Origin: Hydractinia symbiolongicarpus | Taxonomy: Eukaryota > Cnidaria > Hydrozoa > Anthoathecata > Hydractiniidae | DNA: 64,000 bases | Assembly (NCBI RefSeq): GCF_029227915.1 | Contig: NC_079884.1 | Coordinates: 31,622,001 to 31,686,000, forward strand | Reading direction: 5' to 3' | Shown here: positions 25,472 to 39,135 of the stretch, piece after piece | Position numbering within the stretch: position 1 is the first letter of the stretch | Layout: each line of letters begins with the position of its first letter | Notes under the pieces: model-generated | Seen by the model: the letters and a program-made list of their open reading frames with translations, nothing else | Databases searched by the model: none | Told to the model about the DNA's origin: nothing | Position numbers and translations under genes: made by a program

Positions 25472-27759
25472 CAAGGCTATCAGTCGGTTAAATCCCGGGT
25501 CGGTAAATCCCGGGCTTGGCCCGTATAGTCGAATGTATACAAAGAAAGTACCCTGTGAGTAAACTCATTTCCAAAACGATTTTTTAAATTATGTTTTCAC
25601 CACTAAAACGCATGAGACTTGTAGTTTTCAGAAATGTTTTCATTTTTGATGAGACGCTTAATGAAAGAGGTTTAATCGCCGGCAAACGAAAACCCACTAT
25701 TTCCCCTAAATCCCGGGCTTGGCCCGTGTAGTCGAATGTATACAAAGAAAGTACCCAGGGAGTAAACTCATTTCCCGAACGATTTTTTAAATTTTTTTTT
25801 CACCACTAAAACGCATGCGACTTGTAGTTTTCAAAAATGTTTTCATTTTTGATGGGACTCTGAATAAAAGAAGTTTAATCGCCGGCAAACGAAAACCCGC
25901 GATTTCCTGTAAATCCCGGAATCGGCCCGTATAGTTAAAAGTATACAAAGAAAGTACCCAGGGAGTAAACTCACTTTCCGAACGATTTTTTAAATTATTT
26001 TTTCACCACTAAAACGCATGAGACTTGCAGTTTTCAAAAATATTTTCATTTTTGATGAGACGCTTAATGAAAGAGGTTTAATCGCCGGCAAACGAAAACC
26101 CACTATTTCCCCTAAAGCCCGGGCTTGGCCCGTGTAGTCGAATGTATACAAAGAAAGTACCCAGGGAGTAAACTCATTTCCCGAACGATTTTTTAATTTT
26201 TTTTTTCACCACTAAAACGCATGAGACTTGTAGTTTTTAAAAATGTTTTCATTTTTGATGAGACGCTTAATGAAAGAGATTTAATCGCCGGCAAACGAAA
26301 ACCCGCGATTGCCCGTAAATCCCGGCCTTGGCCCGTATAGTCGAATGTATACAAAGAAAGTACCCTGTGAGTAAACTCATTTCCCGAACGATTTTTTATA
26401 TTATGTTTTCACCACTAAAACGCATGAGACTTGTAGTTTTCAGAAATGTTTTCATTTTTGATGAGACGCTTAATGAAAGTGGATTAATCGCCGGCAAACG
26501 AAAACCCGCGATTTCCCGTAAATCCCGGGCTTGGCCCGTATAGTCGAATGTATACAAAGAAAGTACCCTGTGAGTAAACTCATTTCCAAAACGATTTTTT
26601 AAATTATCTTTTCACCACTAAAACGCATGAGACTTGTAGTTTTCAAAAATGTTTTCATTTTTGATGGGACTCTGGATAAAAGAAGTTTAATCGCCGGCAA
26701 ACGAAAACCCGCGATTTCCCGTAAATCCCGGAATCGGCCCGTATAGTTAAAAGTATACAAAGAAAGTACCCAGGGAGTAAACTCACTTTCCGAACGATTT
26801 TTTAAATTATTTTTTCACCACTAAAACGCATGAGACTTTCAGTTTTCAAAAATGTTTTCATTTTTGATGAGACGCTTAATGAAAGAGGTTTAATCGCCGG
26901 CAAAAGAAAACCCGCGATTTCCCGTAAATCCCGGGCTTGGCCCGTATAGTCGAATGTATACAAAGAAAGTACCCTGTGAGTAAACTCATTTCCAAAACGA
27001 TTTTTTAAATTATCTTTTCACCACTAAAACGCATAAGACTTGTAGTTTTCAAAAATGTTTTCATTTTTGACTAGACACTGAATAAAAGAAGTTTAATCAC
27101 TGGCAAACGAAAACCCGCCATTTCCCGTAAATCCCGGGCTTGGCCCGTATAGTCAAAAGTATACAGAGAGAGTACCCAGGGAGTAAACTCATTTCCCGAA
27201 CGATTTTTTATATTATTTTTTCACCACTAAAACGCATGAGACTTGTAGTTTTCAAAAATATTTTCATTTTTGATGGGACTCTGAATAAAAGAAGTTTAAT
27301 CGCCGGCAAACGAAAACCCGCGATTTCCCGTAAATCCCGGAATCGGCCCGTATAGTTAAAAGTATACAAAGAAAGTACCCAGGGAGTCAACTCACTTTCC
27401 GAACGATTTTTTAAATTATTTTTTCACCACTAAAACGCATGAGACTTGCAGTTTTCAAAAATATTTTCATTTTTGATGAGACGCTTAATGAAAGAGGTTT
27501 AATCGCCGGCAAACGAAAACCCACTATTTCCCCTAAATCCCGGGCTTGGCCCGTGTAGTCGAATGTATACAAAGAAAGTACCCAGGGAGTAAACTCATTT
27601 CCCGAACGATTTTTTAAATTTTTTTTTCACCACTAAAACGCATGAGACTTGTAGTTTTTAAAAATGTTTTCATTTTTGATGAGACGCTTAATGAAAGAGA
27701 TTTAATCGCCGGCAAACGAAAACCCGCGATTGCCCTTAAATCCCGGCCTTGGCCCGTAT

Positions 27760-28830
27760 AGTCGAATGTATACAAAGAAAGTACCCTGTGAGTAAACTCA
27801 TTTCCCGAACGATTTTTTATATTATGTTTTCACCACTAAAACGCATGAGACTTGTAGTTTTCAGAAATGTTTTCATTTTTGATGAGACGCTTAATGAAAG
27901 TGGATTAATCGCCGGCAAACGAAAACCCGCGATTTCCCGTAAATCCCGGGCTTGGCCCGTATAGTCGAATGTATACAAAGAAAGTACCCTGTGAGTAAAC
28001 TCATTTCCAAAACGATTTTTTAAATTATCTTTTCACCACTAAAACGCATGAGACTTGTAGTTTTCAGAAATGTTTTCCTTTTTGATGAGACGCTTAATGA
28101 AAGTGGATTAATCGCCGGCAAACGAAAACCCGCGATTTCCCGTAAATCCCGGGCTTGGCCCGTATAGTCGAATGTATACAAAGAAAGTACCCTGTGAGTA
28201 AACTCATTTCCAAAACGATTTTTTAAATTATCTTTTCACCACTAAAACGCATGAGACTTGTAGTTTTCAGAAATGTTTTCCTTTTTGATGAGACGCTTAA
28301 TGAAAGTGGATTAATCGCCGGCAAATGAAAACCCGCGATTTCCCGTAAATCCCGGGCTTGGCCCGTATAGTCGAATGTATACAAAGAAAGTACCCTGTGA
28401 GTAAACTCATTTCCAAAACGATTTTTTAAATTATCTTTTCACCACTAAAACGCATGAGACTTGTAGTTTTCAGAAATGTTTTCATTTTTGATGAGACGCT
28501 TAATGAAAGTGGATTAATCGCCGGCAAACGAAAACCCGCGATTTCCCGTAAATCCCGGGCTTGGCCCGTATAGTCGAATGTATACAAAGAAAGTACCCTG
28601 TGAGTAAACTCATTTCCAAAACGATTTTTTAAATTATCTTTTCACCACTAAAACGCATGAGACTTGTAGTTTTCAGAAATGTTTTCATTTTTGATGAGAC
28701 GCTTAATGAAAGTGGATTAATCGCCGGCAAACGAAAACCCGCGATTTCCCGTAAATAACGGATTTGGCCCGTATAGTCGAATGTATACAAAGAAAGTACC
28801 CTGTGAGTAAACTCACTTCCAAAGCGATTT
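27760..28830. repeat. Second run of near-identical type-B monomers
   Basis: Five consecutive monomers carry GTCGAATG, CCCTGTGAG and GTGGATTAATCG, four or five of them with CCAAAACG, with very few differences. Two carry TTTTCCTTTTTG in place of TTTTCATTTTTG. It is the same haplotype as at 15.84-17.25 kb and 44.6-45.6 kb, so this subtype has expanded locally more than once or been copied as a run. Confidence 0.7.
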
Positions 28831-30239
28831 TTTAAATTATCTTTTCACCACTAAAACGCATGAGACTTGTAGTTTTCAAAAATGTTTTCATTTTTGATTA
28901 GACACTGAATAAAAGAAAGTTAATCACCGGCAAACGAAAACCCGCCATTTCCCGTAAATCCCGGCTTGGCCCGTATAGTCAAAAGTATACAAAGAAAGTA
29001 CCCAGGGGGTAAACTCATTTCCCGTACGATTTTTTATATTATTTTTTCACCACTAAAACGCATGAGACTTGTAGTTTTCAAAAATGTTTTCATTTTTGAT
29101 GGGACGCTGAATAAAAGAAGTTTAATCGCCAGCAAACGAAAACCCGCGATTTCCCGTAAATCCCGGACTCGGCCCGTATAGTCAAAAGTATACAAAGAAA
29201 GTACCCAGGGAGTAAACTCATTTTCCGAACGATTTTTTAAATTATTTTTTCACCACTAAAACGCATGAGACTTGTAGTTTTCAAAAATGTTTTCATTTTT
29301 GACTAGACACTGAATGAAAGAAGTTTAATCACTGGCAAACGAAAACCCGCCATTTCCCGTAAATCCCGGGCTTGGCCCGTATAGTCAAAAGTATACAGAG
29401 AGAGTACCCAGGGAGTAAACTCATTTCCCGAACGATTTTTTATATTATTTTTTCACCACTAAAACGCATGAGACTTGTAGTTTTCAAAAATGTTTTCATT
29501 TTTGATGGGACTCTGAATAAAAGAAGTTTAATCGCCGGCAAACGAAAACCCGCGATTTCCCGTAAATCCCGGAATCGGCCCATATAGTTAAAAGTATACA
29601 AAGAAAGTACCCAGGGAGTAAACTCACTTTCCAAACGATTTTTTAAATTATTTTTTCACCACTAAAACGCATGAGACTTGCAGTTTTCAAAAATAATTTC
29701 ATTTTTGATGAGACGCTTACTGAAAGAGGTTTAATCGCCGGCAAACGAAAACCCACTATTTCCCCTAAATCCCTGGCTTGGCCCGTGTAGTCGAATGTAT
29801 ACAAAGAAAGTACCCAGGCAGTAAACTCATTTCCCGAACGATTTTTTAATTTTTTTTTTCACCACTAAAACGCATGAGACTTGTAGTTTTTAAAAATGTT
29901 TTCATTTTTGATGAGACGCTTAATGAAAGTGGATTAATCGCCGGCAAACGAAAACCCGCGATTTCCCGTAAATCCCGGGCTTGGCCCGTATAGTCGAATG
30001 TATACAAAGAAAGTACCCTGTGAGTAAACTCATTTCCAAAACGATTTTTTAAATTATCTTTTCACCACTAAAAGGCATGAGACTTGTAGTTTTCAAAAAT
30101 GCTTTCATTTTTGATGAGACGCTTAATGAAAGTGGATTAATCGCTGGCAAACGAAAACCCGCGATTTCCCGTAAATCCCGGGCTTGGCCCGTATAGTCGA
30201 ATGTATACAAAGAAAGTATCCTGTGAGTAAACTCACTTC

Positions 30240-32880
30240 CAAAGCGATTTTTTAAATTATTTTTTCACCACTAAAACGCATGAGACTTGTAGTTTTCAAA
30301 AATGTTTTCATTTTTGATGAGACGCTTAATGAAAGAGGTTTAATCGCCGGCAAACGAAAACCAGCGATTTCCCCTAAATCCCGGGCTTGGCCCGTGTAGT
30401 CGAATGTATACAAAGAAAGTACCCAGGGAGTAAACTCATTTCCCAAACGATTTTTTAATTTTTTTTTTCACCACTAAAGCCCATGAGACTTGTAGTTTTT
30501 AAAAATATCTTCATTTTTGATGAGCGCTGAATAAAAGAACTTTAATCGCCGGCAAACGAAAACCCGCGATTTCCCGTAAATCCCGGACTCGGCCCGTATA
30601 GTCAAAAGTATACAAAGAAAGTACCCAGGGAGTAAACTCATTTTCCGAACGATTTTTTAAATTATTTTTTACCACTAAAACGCATGAGACTTGTAGTTTT
30701 CAAAAATCTTTTTATTTTTGATGAGACGCCTAATGAAAGAGGTTTAATCGCCTGCAAACGAAAACCAGCGATTTCCCCGAAAATCCCGGGCTTGGCCCGT
30801 GTAGTCGAATGTATACAAAGAAAGTACCCAGGGAGTAAACTCATTTCCCGAACGATTTTTTAAATTTTTTTTTCACCACTAAAGCCCATGAGACTTGTAG
30901 TTTTTAAAAATGTCTTCATTTTTGATGAGTGCTGAATAAAAGAAGTTTAATCGCCGGCAAACGAAAACCCGCCATTTCCCGTAAACCCCGGGCTTGCCCG
31001 TATAGTCGAATGTATACAAAGAAAGTACCCAGGGAGTAAACTCATTTCCCAAACGATTTTTTAAATTATTATTTCACCACTAAAGCCTATGAGACTTGTA
31101 GTTTTTAAAAATGTATTCATTTTTGGTAAGACGCTGAATAAAAGCAGTTTAATCGCCGGCACACGAAAACCCGCGATTATCCGTAAATCCCGGGATTGGC
31201 CCGTATAGTCAAATGTATACAAAGAAAGTACCCTGTGAGTAAACTCATTTCCAAAACGATTTTTTAAATTATCTTTTCACCACTAAAGCCAATGAGACTT
31301 GTAGTTTTCAAAAATGTTTTCATTTTTGATGAGACGCTAAATGAAAGAGGTTTAATCACCGGCAAACGAAAACCAGCGATTTCCCCTAAATCCAGGGCTT
31401 GGCCCGTGTAGTCAAATGTATACAAAGAAAGTACCCTGTGAGTAAACTCATTTCCAAAACGATTTTTTATATTATTTTTTCACCACTAAAACGCATGAGA
31501 CTTGTAGTTTTCAAAAATGTTTTCATTTTTGATGGGACGCTGAATAAAAGAAGTTTAATCGCCAGCAAACGAAAACCCGCGATTTCCCGTAAATCCCCGA
31601 CTCGGCCCGTATAGTCAAAAGTATACAAAGAAAGTACCCAGGGAGTAAACTCATTTTCCGAACGATTTTTTAAATTATTTTTTCACCTCTAAAACGCATG
31701 AGACTTGTAGTTTTCAAAAATGTTTTCATTTTTGATGAGACGCTTAATGAAAGAGGTTTAATCGCCGGCAAACGAAAACCAGCGATTTCCCCTAAATCCC
31801 GGGCTTGGCCCGTGTAGTCGAATGTATACAAAGAAAGTACCCAGGGAGTAAACTCATTTCCCAAACGATTTTTTAATTTTTTTTTTCACCACTAAAGCCC
31901 ATGAGACTTGTAGTTTTTAAAAATATCTTCATTTTTGATGAGCGCTGAATAAAAGAACTTTATTCGCCGGCAAACGAAAACCCGCGATTTCCCGTAAATC
32001 CCGGACTCGGCCCGTATAGTCAAAAGTATACAAAGAAAGTACCCAGGGAGTAAACTCATTTTCCGAACGATTTTTTAAATTATTTTTTACCACTAAAACG
32101 CATGAGACTTGTAGTTTTCAAAAATCTTTTTATTTTTGATGAGACGCCTAATGAAAGAGGTTTAATCGCCTGCAAACGAAAACCAGCGATTTCCCCGAAA
32201 ATCCCGGGCTTGGCCCGTGTAGTCGAATGTATACAAAGAAAGTACCCAGGGAGTAAACTCATTTCCCGAACGATTTTTTAAATTTTTTTTTCACCACTAA
32301 AGCCCATGAGACTTGTAGTTTTTAAAAATGTCTTCATTTTTGATGAGCGCTGAATAAAAGAAGTTTAATCGCCGGCAAACGAAAACCCGCCATTTCCCGT
32401 AAACCCCGGGCTTGCCCGTATAGTCGAATGTATACAAAGAAAGTACCCAGGGAGTAAACTCATTTCCCAAACGATTTTTTAAATTATTATTTCACCACTA
32501 AAGCCTATGAGACTTGTAGTTTTTAAAAATGTATTTATTTTTGGTAAGACGCTGAATAAAAGCAGTTTAATCTCCGGCAAACGAAAACCCGCGATTATCC
32601 GTAAATCCCGGGATTGGCCCGTATAGTCAAATGTATACAAAGAAAGTACCCTGTGAGTAAACTCATTTCCAAAACGATTTTTTAAATTATCTTTTCACCA
32701 CTAAAGCCAATGAGACTTGTAGTTTTCAAAAATGTTTTCATTTTTGATGAGACGCTAAATGAAAGAGGTTTAATCGCCGGCAAACGAAAACCAGCGATTT
32801 CCCCTAAATCCAGGGCTTGGCCCGTGTAGTCAAATGTATACAAAGAAAGTACCCTGTGAGTAAACTCATTTCCAAAACGA
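30240..32880. repeat. 7-monomer (1418 bp) tandem duplication
   Basis: Private marks repeat at 1418 bp: ATCGCCTGCAAACG (30748/32166), CAAAAATCTTTTTATTTTTG after a shortened T tract with TTTTTTACCAC (30662/32080), TTCCCCGAAAATCCCGGG, CCCGGGCTTGCCCG (one G lost), TTTTGGTAAGACGC, AAAGCCAATGAGAC and AAATCCAGGGC. The match is lost at about 31460 and 32880, where one copy continues with a TTTTTTATATT tract and the other with TTTTTTAAATT. Confidence 0.85.
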
Positions 32881-35369
32881 TTTTTTAAATTATTTTTTCA
32901 CCACTAAAGCCTATGAGACTTGTAGTTTTCAAAAATGTTTTCATTTTTGATGAGACGCTGACTAAAAGAAGTTTAATCGCCGGCGAAGGATAACCCGCGA
33001 TTTCCCGTAAGTCCCGGGCTTGGCCCGTATAGTCGAATGTATACAAAGAAAGTACCCTGTGAGTAAACTATTTTCCAAAACGATTTTTTAAATTATCTTT
33101 TCACCACTAAAATGCATGAGACTTGTAGTTTTCAAAAATGTTTTCATTTTTGATTAGACACTGAATAAAAGAAGTTTAATCACCGGCAAACAAAAACCCG
33201 CCATTTCCCGTAAATCCCGGGCTTGGCCCGTATAGTCAAAAGTATACAAAGAAAGTACCCAGGGAGTAAACTCATTTTCCGAACGATTTTTTAAATTATT
33301 TTTCACCACTAAAACGCATGAGACTTGTAGTTTTCAAAAATGTTTCCATTTTTGATGAGACGCTTAATGAAAGAGGTTTAATCGCCGGCAAACGAAAACC
33401 AGCGATTTCCCCGAAAATCCCGGGCTTGGCCCGTGTAGTCGAATGTATGCAAAGAAAGTACCCAGGGAGTAAACTCATTTCCCGAACGATTTTTTAAAAT
33501 TTTTTTTCACCACTAAAGCCCATGAGACTTGCAGTTTTCAAAAATATTTTCATTTTTGATGAGACGCTTAATGAAAGAGGTTTAATCGCCGGCAAACGAA
33601 AACCCACTATTTTCCCTAAATCCCGGGCTTGGCCCGTGTAGTCGAATGTATACAAAGAAAGTACCCAGGGAGTAAACTCATTTCCCGAACGATTTTTTAA
33701 ATTTTTTTTTCACCACTAAAACGCATGAGACTTGTAGTTTTTAAAAATGTTTTCATTTTTGATGAGACGCTTAATGAAAGAGATTTAATCGCCGGCAAAC
33801 GAAAACCCGCGATTTCCCGTAAATCCCGGCCTTGGCCCGTATAGTCGAATGTATACAAAGAAAGTACCCTGTGAGTAAACTCATTTCCCGAACGATTTTT
33901 TATATTATGTTTTCACCACTAAAACGCATGAGACTTGTAGTTTTCAGAAATGTTTTCATTTTTGATGAGACGCTTAATGAAAGTGGATTAATCGCCGGCA
34001 AACGAAACCCGCGATTTCCCGTAAATCCCGGCCTTGGCCCGTATAGTCGAATGTATACAAAGAAAGTACCCTGTGAGTAAACTCATTTCCAAAACGATTT
34101 TTTAAATTATCTTTTCACCACTAAAACGCATGAGACTTGTAGTTTTCAGAAATGTTTTCATTTTTGATGAGACGCTTAATGAAAGTGGATTAATCGCCGG
34201 CAAACGAAAACCCGCGATTTCCCGTAAATCCCGGGCTTGGCCCGTATAGTTGAATGTATACAAAGAAAGTACCCTGTGAGTAAACTCATTTCCAAAACGA
34301 TTTTTTAAATTATCTTTTCACCACTAAAACGCATGAGACTTGTAGTTTTCAAAAATGTTTTCATTTTTGATTAGACACTGAATAAAAGAAGTTTAATCGC
34401 CGGCAAACGAAAACCCGCCATTTCCCGTAAATCCCGGCTTGGCCCGTATAGTCAAAAGTATACAAAGAAAGTACCCAGGGAGTAAACTCATTTCCCGAAC
34501 GATTTTTTATATTATTTTTTCACCACTAAAACGCATGAGACTTGTAGTTTTCAAAAATGTTTTCATTTTTGATGGGACGCTGAATAAAAGAAGTTTAATC
34601 GCCAGCAAACGAAAACCCGCGATTTCCCGTAAATCCCGGACTCGGCCCGTATAGTCAAAAGTATACAAAGAAAGTACCCAGGGAGTAAACTCATTTTCCG
34701 AACGATTTTTTAAATTATTTTTTCACCACTAAAACGCATGAGACTTGTAGTTTTCAAAAATGTTTTCATTTTTGATGAGACGCTTAATGAAAGAGGTTTA
34801 ATCGCCGGCAAACGAAAACCAGCGATTTCCCCTAAATCCCGGGCTTGGCCCGTGTAGTCGAATGTATACAAAGAAAGTACCCAGGGAGTAAACTCATTTC
34901 CCGAACGATTTTTTAATTTTTTTTTTCACCACTAAAGCCCACGAGACTTGTAGTTTTTAAAAATATCTTCATTTTTGATGAGCGCTGAATAAAAGAAGTT
35001 TAATCGCCGGCAAACGAAAACCCGCGATTTCCCGTAAATCCCGGACTCGGCCCGTATAGTCAAAAGTATACAAAGAAAGTACCCAGGGAGTAAACTCATT
35101 TCCCGAACGATTTTTTATATTATGTTTTCACCACTAAAACGCATGAGACTTGTAGTTTTCAGAAATGTTTTCATTTTTGATGAGCGCTGAATAAAAGAAG
35201 TTTAATCGCCGGCAAACGAAAACCCGCGATTTCCCGTAAATCCCGGACTCGGCCCGTATAGTCAAAAGTATACAAACAAAGTACCCAGGGAGTAAACTCA
35301 TTTTCCGAACGATTTTTTAAATTTTTTTTTCACCACTAAAGCCCATGAGACTTGTAGTTTTTAAAAATG

Positions 35370-36430
35370 TCTTCATTTTTGATGAGCGCTGAATAAAAGA
35401 AGTTTAATCGCCGGCAAACGAAAACCCGCGATTTTCCGTAAATCCCGGGATTGGCCCGTATAGTCAAATGTATACAAAGAAAGTACCCTGTGAGTAAACT
35501 CATTTCCAAAACGATTTTTTAAATTATCTTTTCACCACTAAAGCCTATGAGAATTGTAGTTTTTAAAAATGTTTTCATTTTTGATGAGACGCTTAATGAA
35601 AGAGATTTAATCGCCGGCAAACGAAAACCCGCGATTTCCCGTAAATTCCGGCCTTGGCCCGTATAGTCGAATGTATACAAAGAAAGTACCCTGTGAGTAA
35701 ACTCATTTTCCAAACGATTTTTTATATTATGTTTTCACCACTAAAACGCATGAGACTTTTAGTTTTCAGAAATATTTTCATTTTTGATGAGACGCTTAAT
35801 GAAAGTGGATTAATCGCCGGCAAACGAAACCCGCGATTTCCCGTAAATCCCGGGCTTCGTCCGTATAGTCGAATGTATACAAAGAAAGTACCCTGTGAGT
35901 AAACTCATTTCCCGAACGATTTTTTATATTATGTTTTCACCACTAAAACGCATGAGACTTGTAGTTTTCAGAAATGTTTTCACTTTTGATGAGACGCTTA
36001 ATGAAAGTGGTTTAATCGCCGGCAAAGGAAAACCCGCGATTTCCCGTAAATCCCGGGCTTGGCCCGTATAGTCGAATGTATACAAAGAAAGTACCCTGTG
36101 AGTAAACTCATTTCCAAAACGATTTTTTAAATTATCTTTTCACCACTAAAACGCATGAGACTTGTTGTTTTCAAAAATGTTTTCATTTTTGATGAGACGC
36201 TGAATAAAAGAAGTTTAATCGCCGGCAAACGAAAACCCGCCATTTCCTGTAAACCCCGGGCTTGGCCCGTATAGTCAAAAGTATACAAAGAAAGTACCCG
36301 GGGTGTAAACTCATTTCCCGAACGATTTTTTAAATTATTATTTCACCACTAAAGCCCATGAGACTTGTAGCTTTTAAAAATGTTTTCCTTTTTGATGAGA
36401 CGCTAAATATAAGAAGTTTAATCGCCGCCA
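35370..36430. repeat. Paralogous empty copy of the LINE landing block
   Basis: This block matches 38209-38907 (offset 2839, fourteen monomers minus 3 bp) and then 42981 to about 43340 (offset 6912) on the far side of the LINE. Shared marks are ATTTTCCGTAAATCCCGGGATTGG, GCAAAGGAAAACCC and the rare GACTTGTTGTTTTC (near 36160 and 43072). At 36061-36070 it reads GGCCCGTATA, the uninterrupted target of the LINE. The offset difference, 4073, equals the element plus a 4-bp duplication. Confidence 0.85.
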
Positions 36431-38903
36431 AACGAAAACCCGCGACTTCCCGTAAATCCCGGACTCGGCCCGTATAGTCAAAAGTATACAAAGAAAGTGC
36501 CCATGGAGTAAACTCATTTCCCGAACGATTTTTTAAATTATCTTTTCACCACTAAAACGCATGAGATTTGTAGTTTTTAAAAATGTTTTCATTTTTGACT
36601 AGACACTGAATAAAAGAAGTTTAATCACTGGCAAACGAAAATCCGCCATTTCCCGTAAATCCCGGGCTTAGCAAGTATAGTCAAAAGTATACAGAGAGAG
36701 TACCCAGGTAGTAAACTCATTTCCCGAACGATTTTTTATATTATTTTTTCACCACTAAAACGCATGAGACTTGTAGTTTTCAGAAATGTTTTCCTTTTTG
36801 ATGAGACGCTAAATAAAAGAAGTTTAATCGCCGGCAAACGAAAACCCGCGACTTCCCGTAAATCCCGGACTCGGCCCGTATAGTCAAAAGTATACAAAGA
36901 AAGTGCCCAGGGAGTAAACTCATTTCCCGAACGATTTTTTAAATTATCTTTTCACTACTAAAACGCATGAGACTTGTAGTTTTCAAAAATGTTTTCATTT
37001 TTGATGAGACGCTTAATGAAAGTGGATTAATCGCCGGCAAACGAAACCCGCGATTTCCCGTAAATCCCGGGCTTGGCCCGTATAGTCGAATGTATACAAA
37101 GAAAGTACCCTGTGAGTAAACTCATTTCCAAAACGATTTTTTAAATTATCTTTTCACCACTAAAACGCATGAGACTTGTAGTTTTCAGAAATGTTTTCAT
37201 TTTTGATGAGACGCTTAATGAAAGTGGATTAATCGCCGGCAAACGAAAACCCGCGATTTCCCGTAAATCCCGGGCTAGGCCCGTATAGTCGAATGTATAC
37301 AAAGAAAGTACCCTGTGAGTAAACTCACTTCCAAAGCGATTTTTTAAATTATCTTTTCACCACTAAAACGCATGAGACTTGTAGTTTTCAAAAATGTTTT
37401 CATTTTTGATTAGACACTGAATAAAAGAAGTTTAATCGCCGGCAAACGAAAACCCGCCATTTCCCGTAAATCCCGGCTTGGCCCGTATAGTCAAAAGTAT
37501 ACAAAGAAAGTACCCAGGGAGTAAACTCATTTCCCGAACGATTTTTTATATTATTTTTTCACCACTAAAACGCATGAGACTTGTAGTTTTCAAAAATGTT
37601 TTCATTTTTGATGGGACGCTGAATAAAAGAAGTTTAATCGCCAGCAAACGAAAACCCGCGATTTCCCGTAAATCCCGGACTCGGCCCGTATAGTCAAAAG
37701 TATACAAAGAAAGTACCCAGGGAGTAAACTCATTTTCCGAACGATTTTTTAAATTATTTTTTCACCACTAAAACGCATGAGACTTGTAGTTTTTAAAAAT
37801 GTTTTCATTTTTGATGAGACGCCTAATGAAAGAGGTTTAATCGCCGGCAAACGAAAACCAGCGATTTCCCCTAAATCCCGGGCTTGGCCCGTGTAGTCGA
37901 ATGTATACAAAGAAAGTACCCAGGGAGTAAACTCATTTCCCGAACGATTTTTTAATTTTTTTTTTCACCACTAAAGCCCATGAGACTTGTAGTTTTTAAA
38001 AATGTCTTCATTTTTGATGAGCGCTGAATAAAAGAAGTTTAATGGCCGGCAAACGAAAACCCGCCATTTCCCGTAAACCCCGGGCTTGGCCCGTATAGTC
38101 GAATGTATACAAAGAAAGTACCCAGGGAGTAAACTCATTTCCCCAAACGATTTTTTAAATTATTATTTCACCACTAAAGCCTATGAGACTTGTAGTTTTT
38201 AAAAATGTATTCATTTTTGATGAGACGCTGAATAAAAGCAGTTTAATCGCCGGCAAACGAAAACCCGCGATTTTCCGTAAATCCCGGGATTGGCCCGTAT
38301 AGTCAAATGTATACAAAGAAAGTACCCTGTGAGTAAACTCATTTCCAAAACGATTTTTTAAATTATCTTTTCACCACTAAAGCCTATGAGACTTGTAGTT
38401 TTTAAAAATGTTTTCATTTTTGATGAGACGCTTAATGAAAGAGATTTAATCGCCGGCAAACGAAAACCCGCGATTTCCCGTAAATCCCGGCCTTGGCCCG
38501 TATAGTCGAATGTATACAAAGAAAGTACCCTGTGAGTAAACTCATTTTCCGAACGATTTTTTATATTATGTTTTCACCACTAAAACGCATGAGACTTGTA
38601 ATTTTCAGAAATGTTTTCATTTTTGATGAGACGCTTAATGAAAGTGGATTAATCGCCGGCAAACGAAACCCGCGATTTCCCGTAAATCCCGGGCTTGGCC
38701 CGTATAGTCGAATATATACAAAGAAAGTACCCTGTGAGTAAACTCATTTCCCGAACGATTTTTTATATTATGTTTTCACCACTAAAACGCATGAGACTTG
38801 TAGTTTTCAGAAATGTTTTCACTTTTGATGAGACGCTTAATGAAAGTGGTTTAATCGCCGGCAAAGGAAAACCCGCGATTTCCCGTAAATCCCGGGCTTG
38901 GCC

Positions 38904-38907
38904 CGTA
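38904..38907. repeat. Target-site duplication CGTA, tail side of LINE
   Basis: The last four satellite bases before the LINE tail, within GGCCCGTA (38900-38907). The same CGTA is found at 42977-42980 on the other side, and only one copy exists at the empty paralogous site (36065-36068). Confidence 0.75.
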
Positions 38908-39135
38908 TTATTATTATTATTATTATTCATTTATTTATAGTTGACTAAGTATAAATACATATATAGCTAATAAAAGCTAGTTAATGTCAACTTGAAAAGA
39001 AAGATTTTAAAATATACAGTATAAATATAAGGCATAAAATATTTTTAGATATATACAATTTTTTAAACATTTGTGGTTGTATAAATTAAGTGAGTGTATA
39101 AGCAAATATGAAATTAGCGAGAGTACATCCGCGAG
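38908..39135 (-). other. LINE 3' untranslated region and (AAT)n tail
   Basis: A 228-bp, very AT-rich stretch between the ORF2 stop (39136-39138) and the satellite. The outer end is a clean TTATTATT-type run (38908-38927) on the plus strand, i.e. an (AAT)n 3' tail rather than poly(A). Trinucleotide-type tails are known from CR1/L2 elements. I see no gene and no further conserved structure that I can support. Confidence 0.85.

Larger units (their letters stand above)
25171..25503 (-). mobile_element. tRNA-derived SINE inserted in the satellite
   Basis: A 333-bp sequence unrelated to the satellite, after which the satellite resumes at the same monomer position, so this is an insertion. Read on the minus strand it starts with a roughly 70-nt tRNA-like head (about 25486 down to 25416) with Pol III A and B boxes. 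A body of roughly 210 nt without recognisable coding content follows, then an (AAT)n tail (25171-25202). A possible anticodon-stem-like element (CGC-TTTCAGT-GCG) lies between the boxes. SINEs are moved in trans by a partner LINE. The 5' side has an extra 11-nt copy of the flank (TAAATCCCGGG at 25489-25499 and 25504-25514). The family is not named here because I cannot match it reliably. Confidence 0.88.
25504..38907. repeat. 203-bp satellite array, segment 2
   Basis: The satellite resumes after the SINE at TAAATCCCGGGCTTGG and runs without a detectable large break to the LINE tail. Monomer starts keep the 203-bp phase to within a few bases (for example 26328, 27749, 28966, 31399, 33832, 35654, 37478, 38493, 38695). 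It contains a homogeneous run near 27.8-28.8 kb, a 7-monomer duplication at 30.2-32.9 kb and the paralogue of the LINE landing site at 35.4-36.4 kb. I see no host genes. Confidence 0.97.

Noticed and set aside
25416-25486. A functional tRNA gene
   Set aside because: A and B boxes are good but the acceptor stem does not pair, the anticodon arm is weak, and the sequence runs into a body and an (AAT)n tail, so it is a SINE head.
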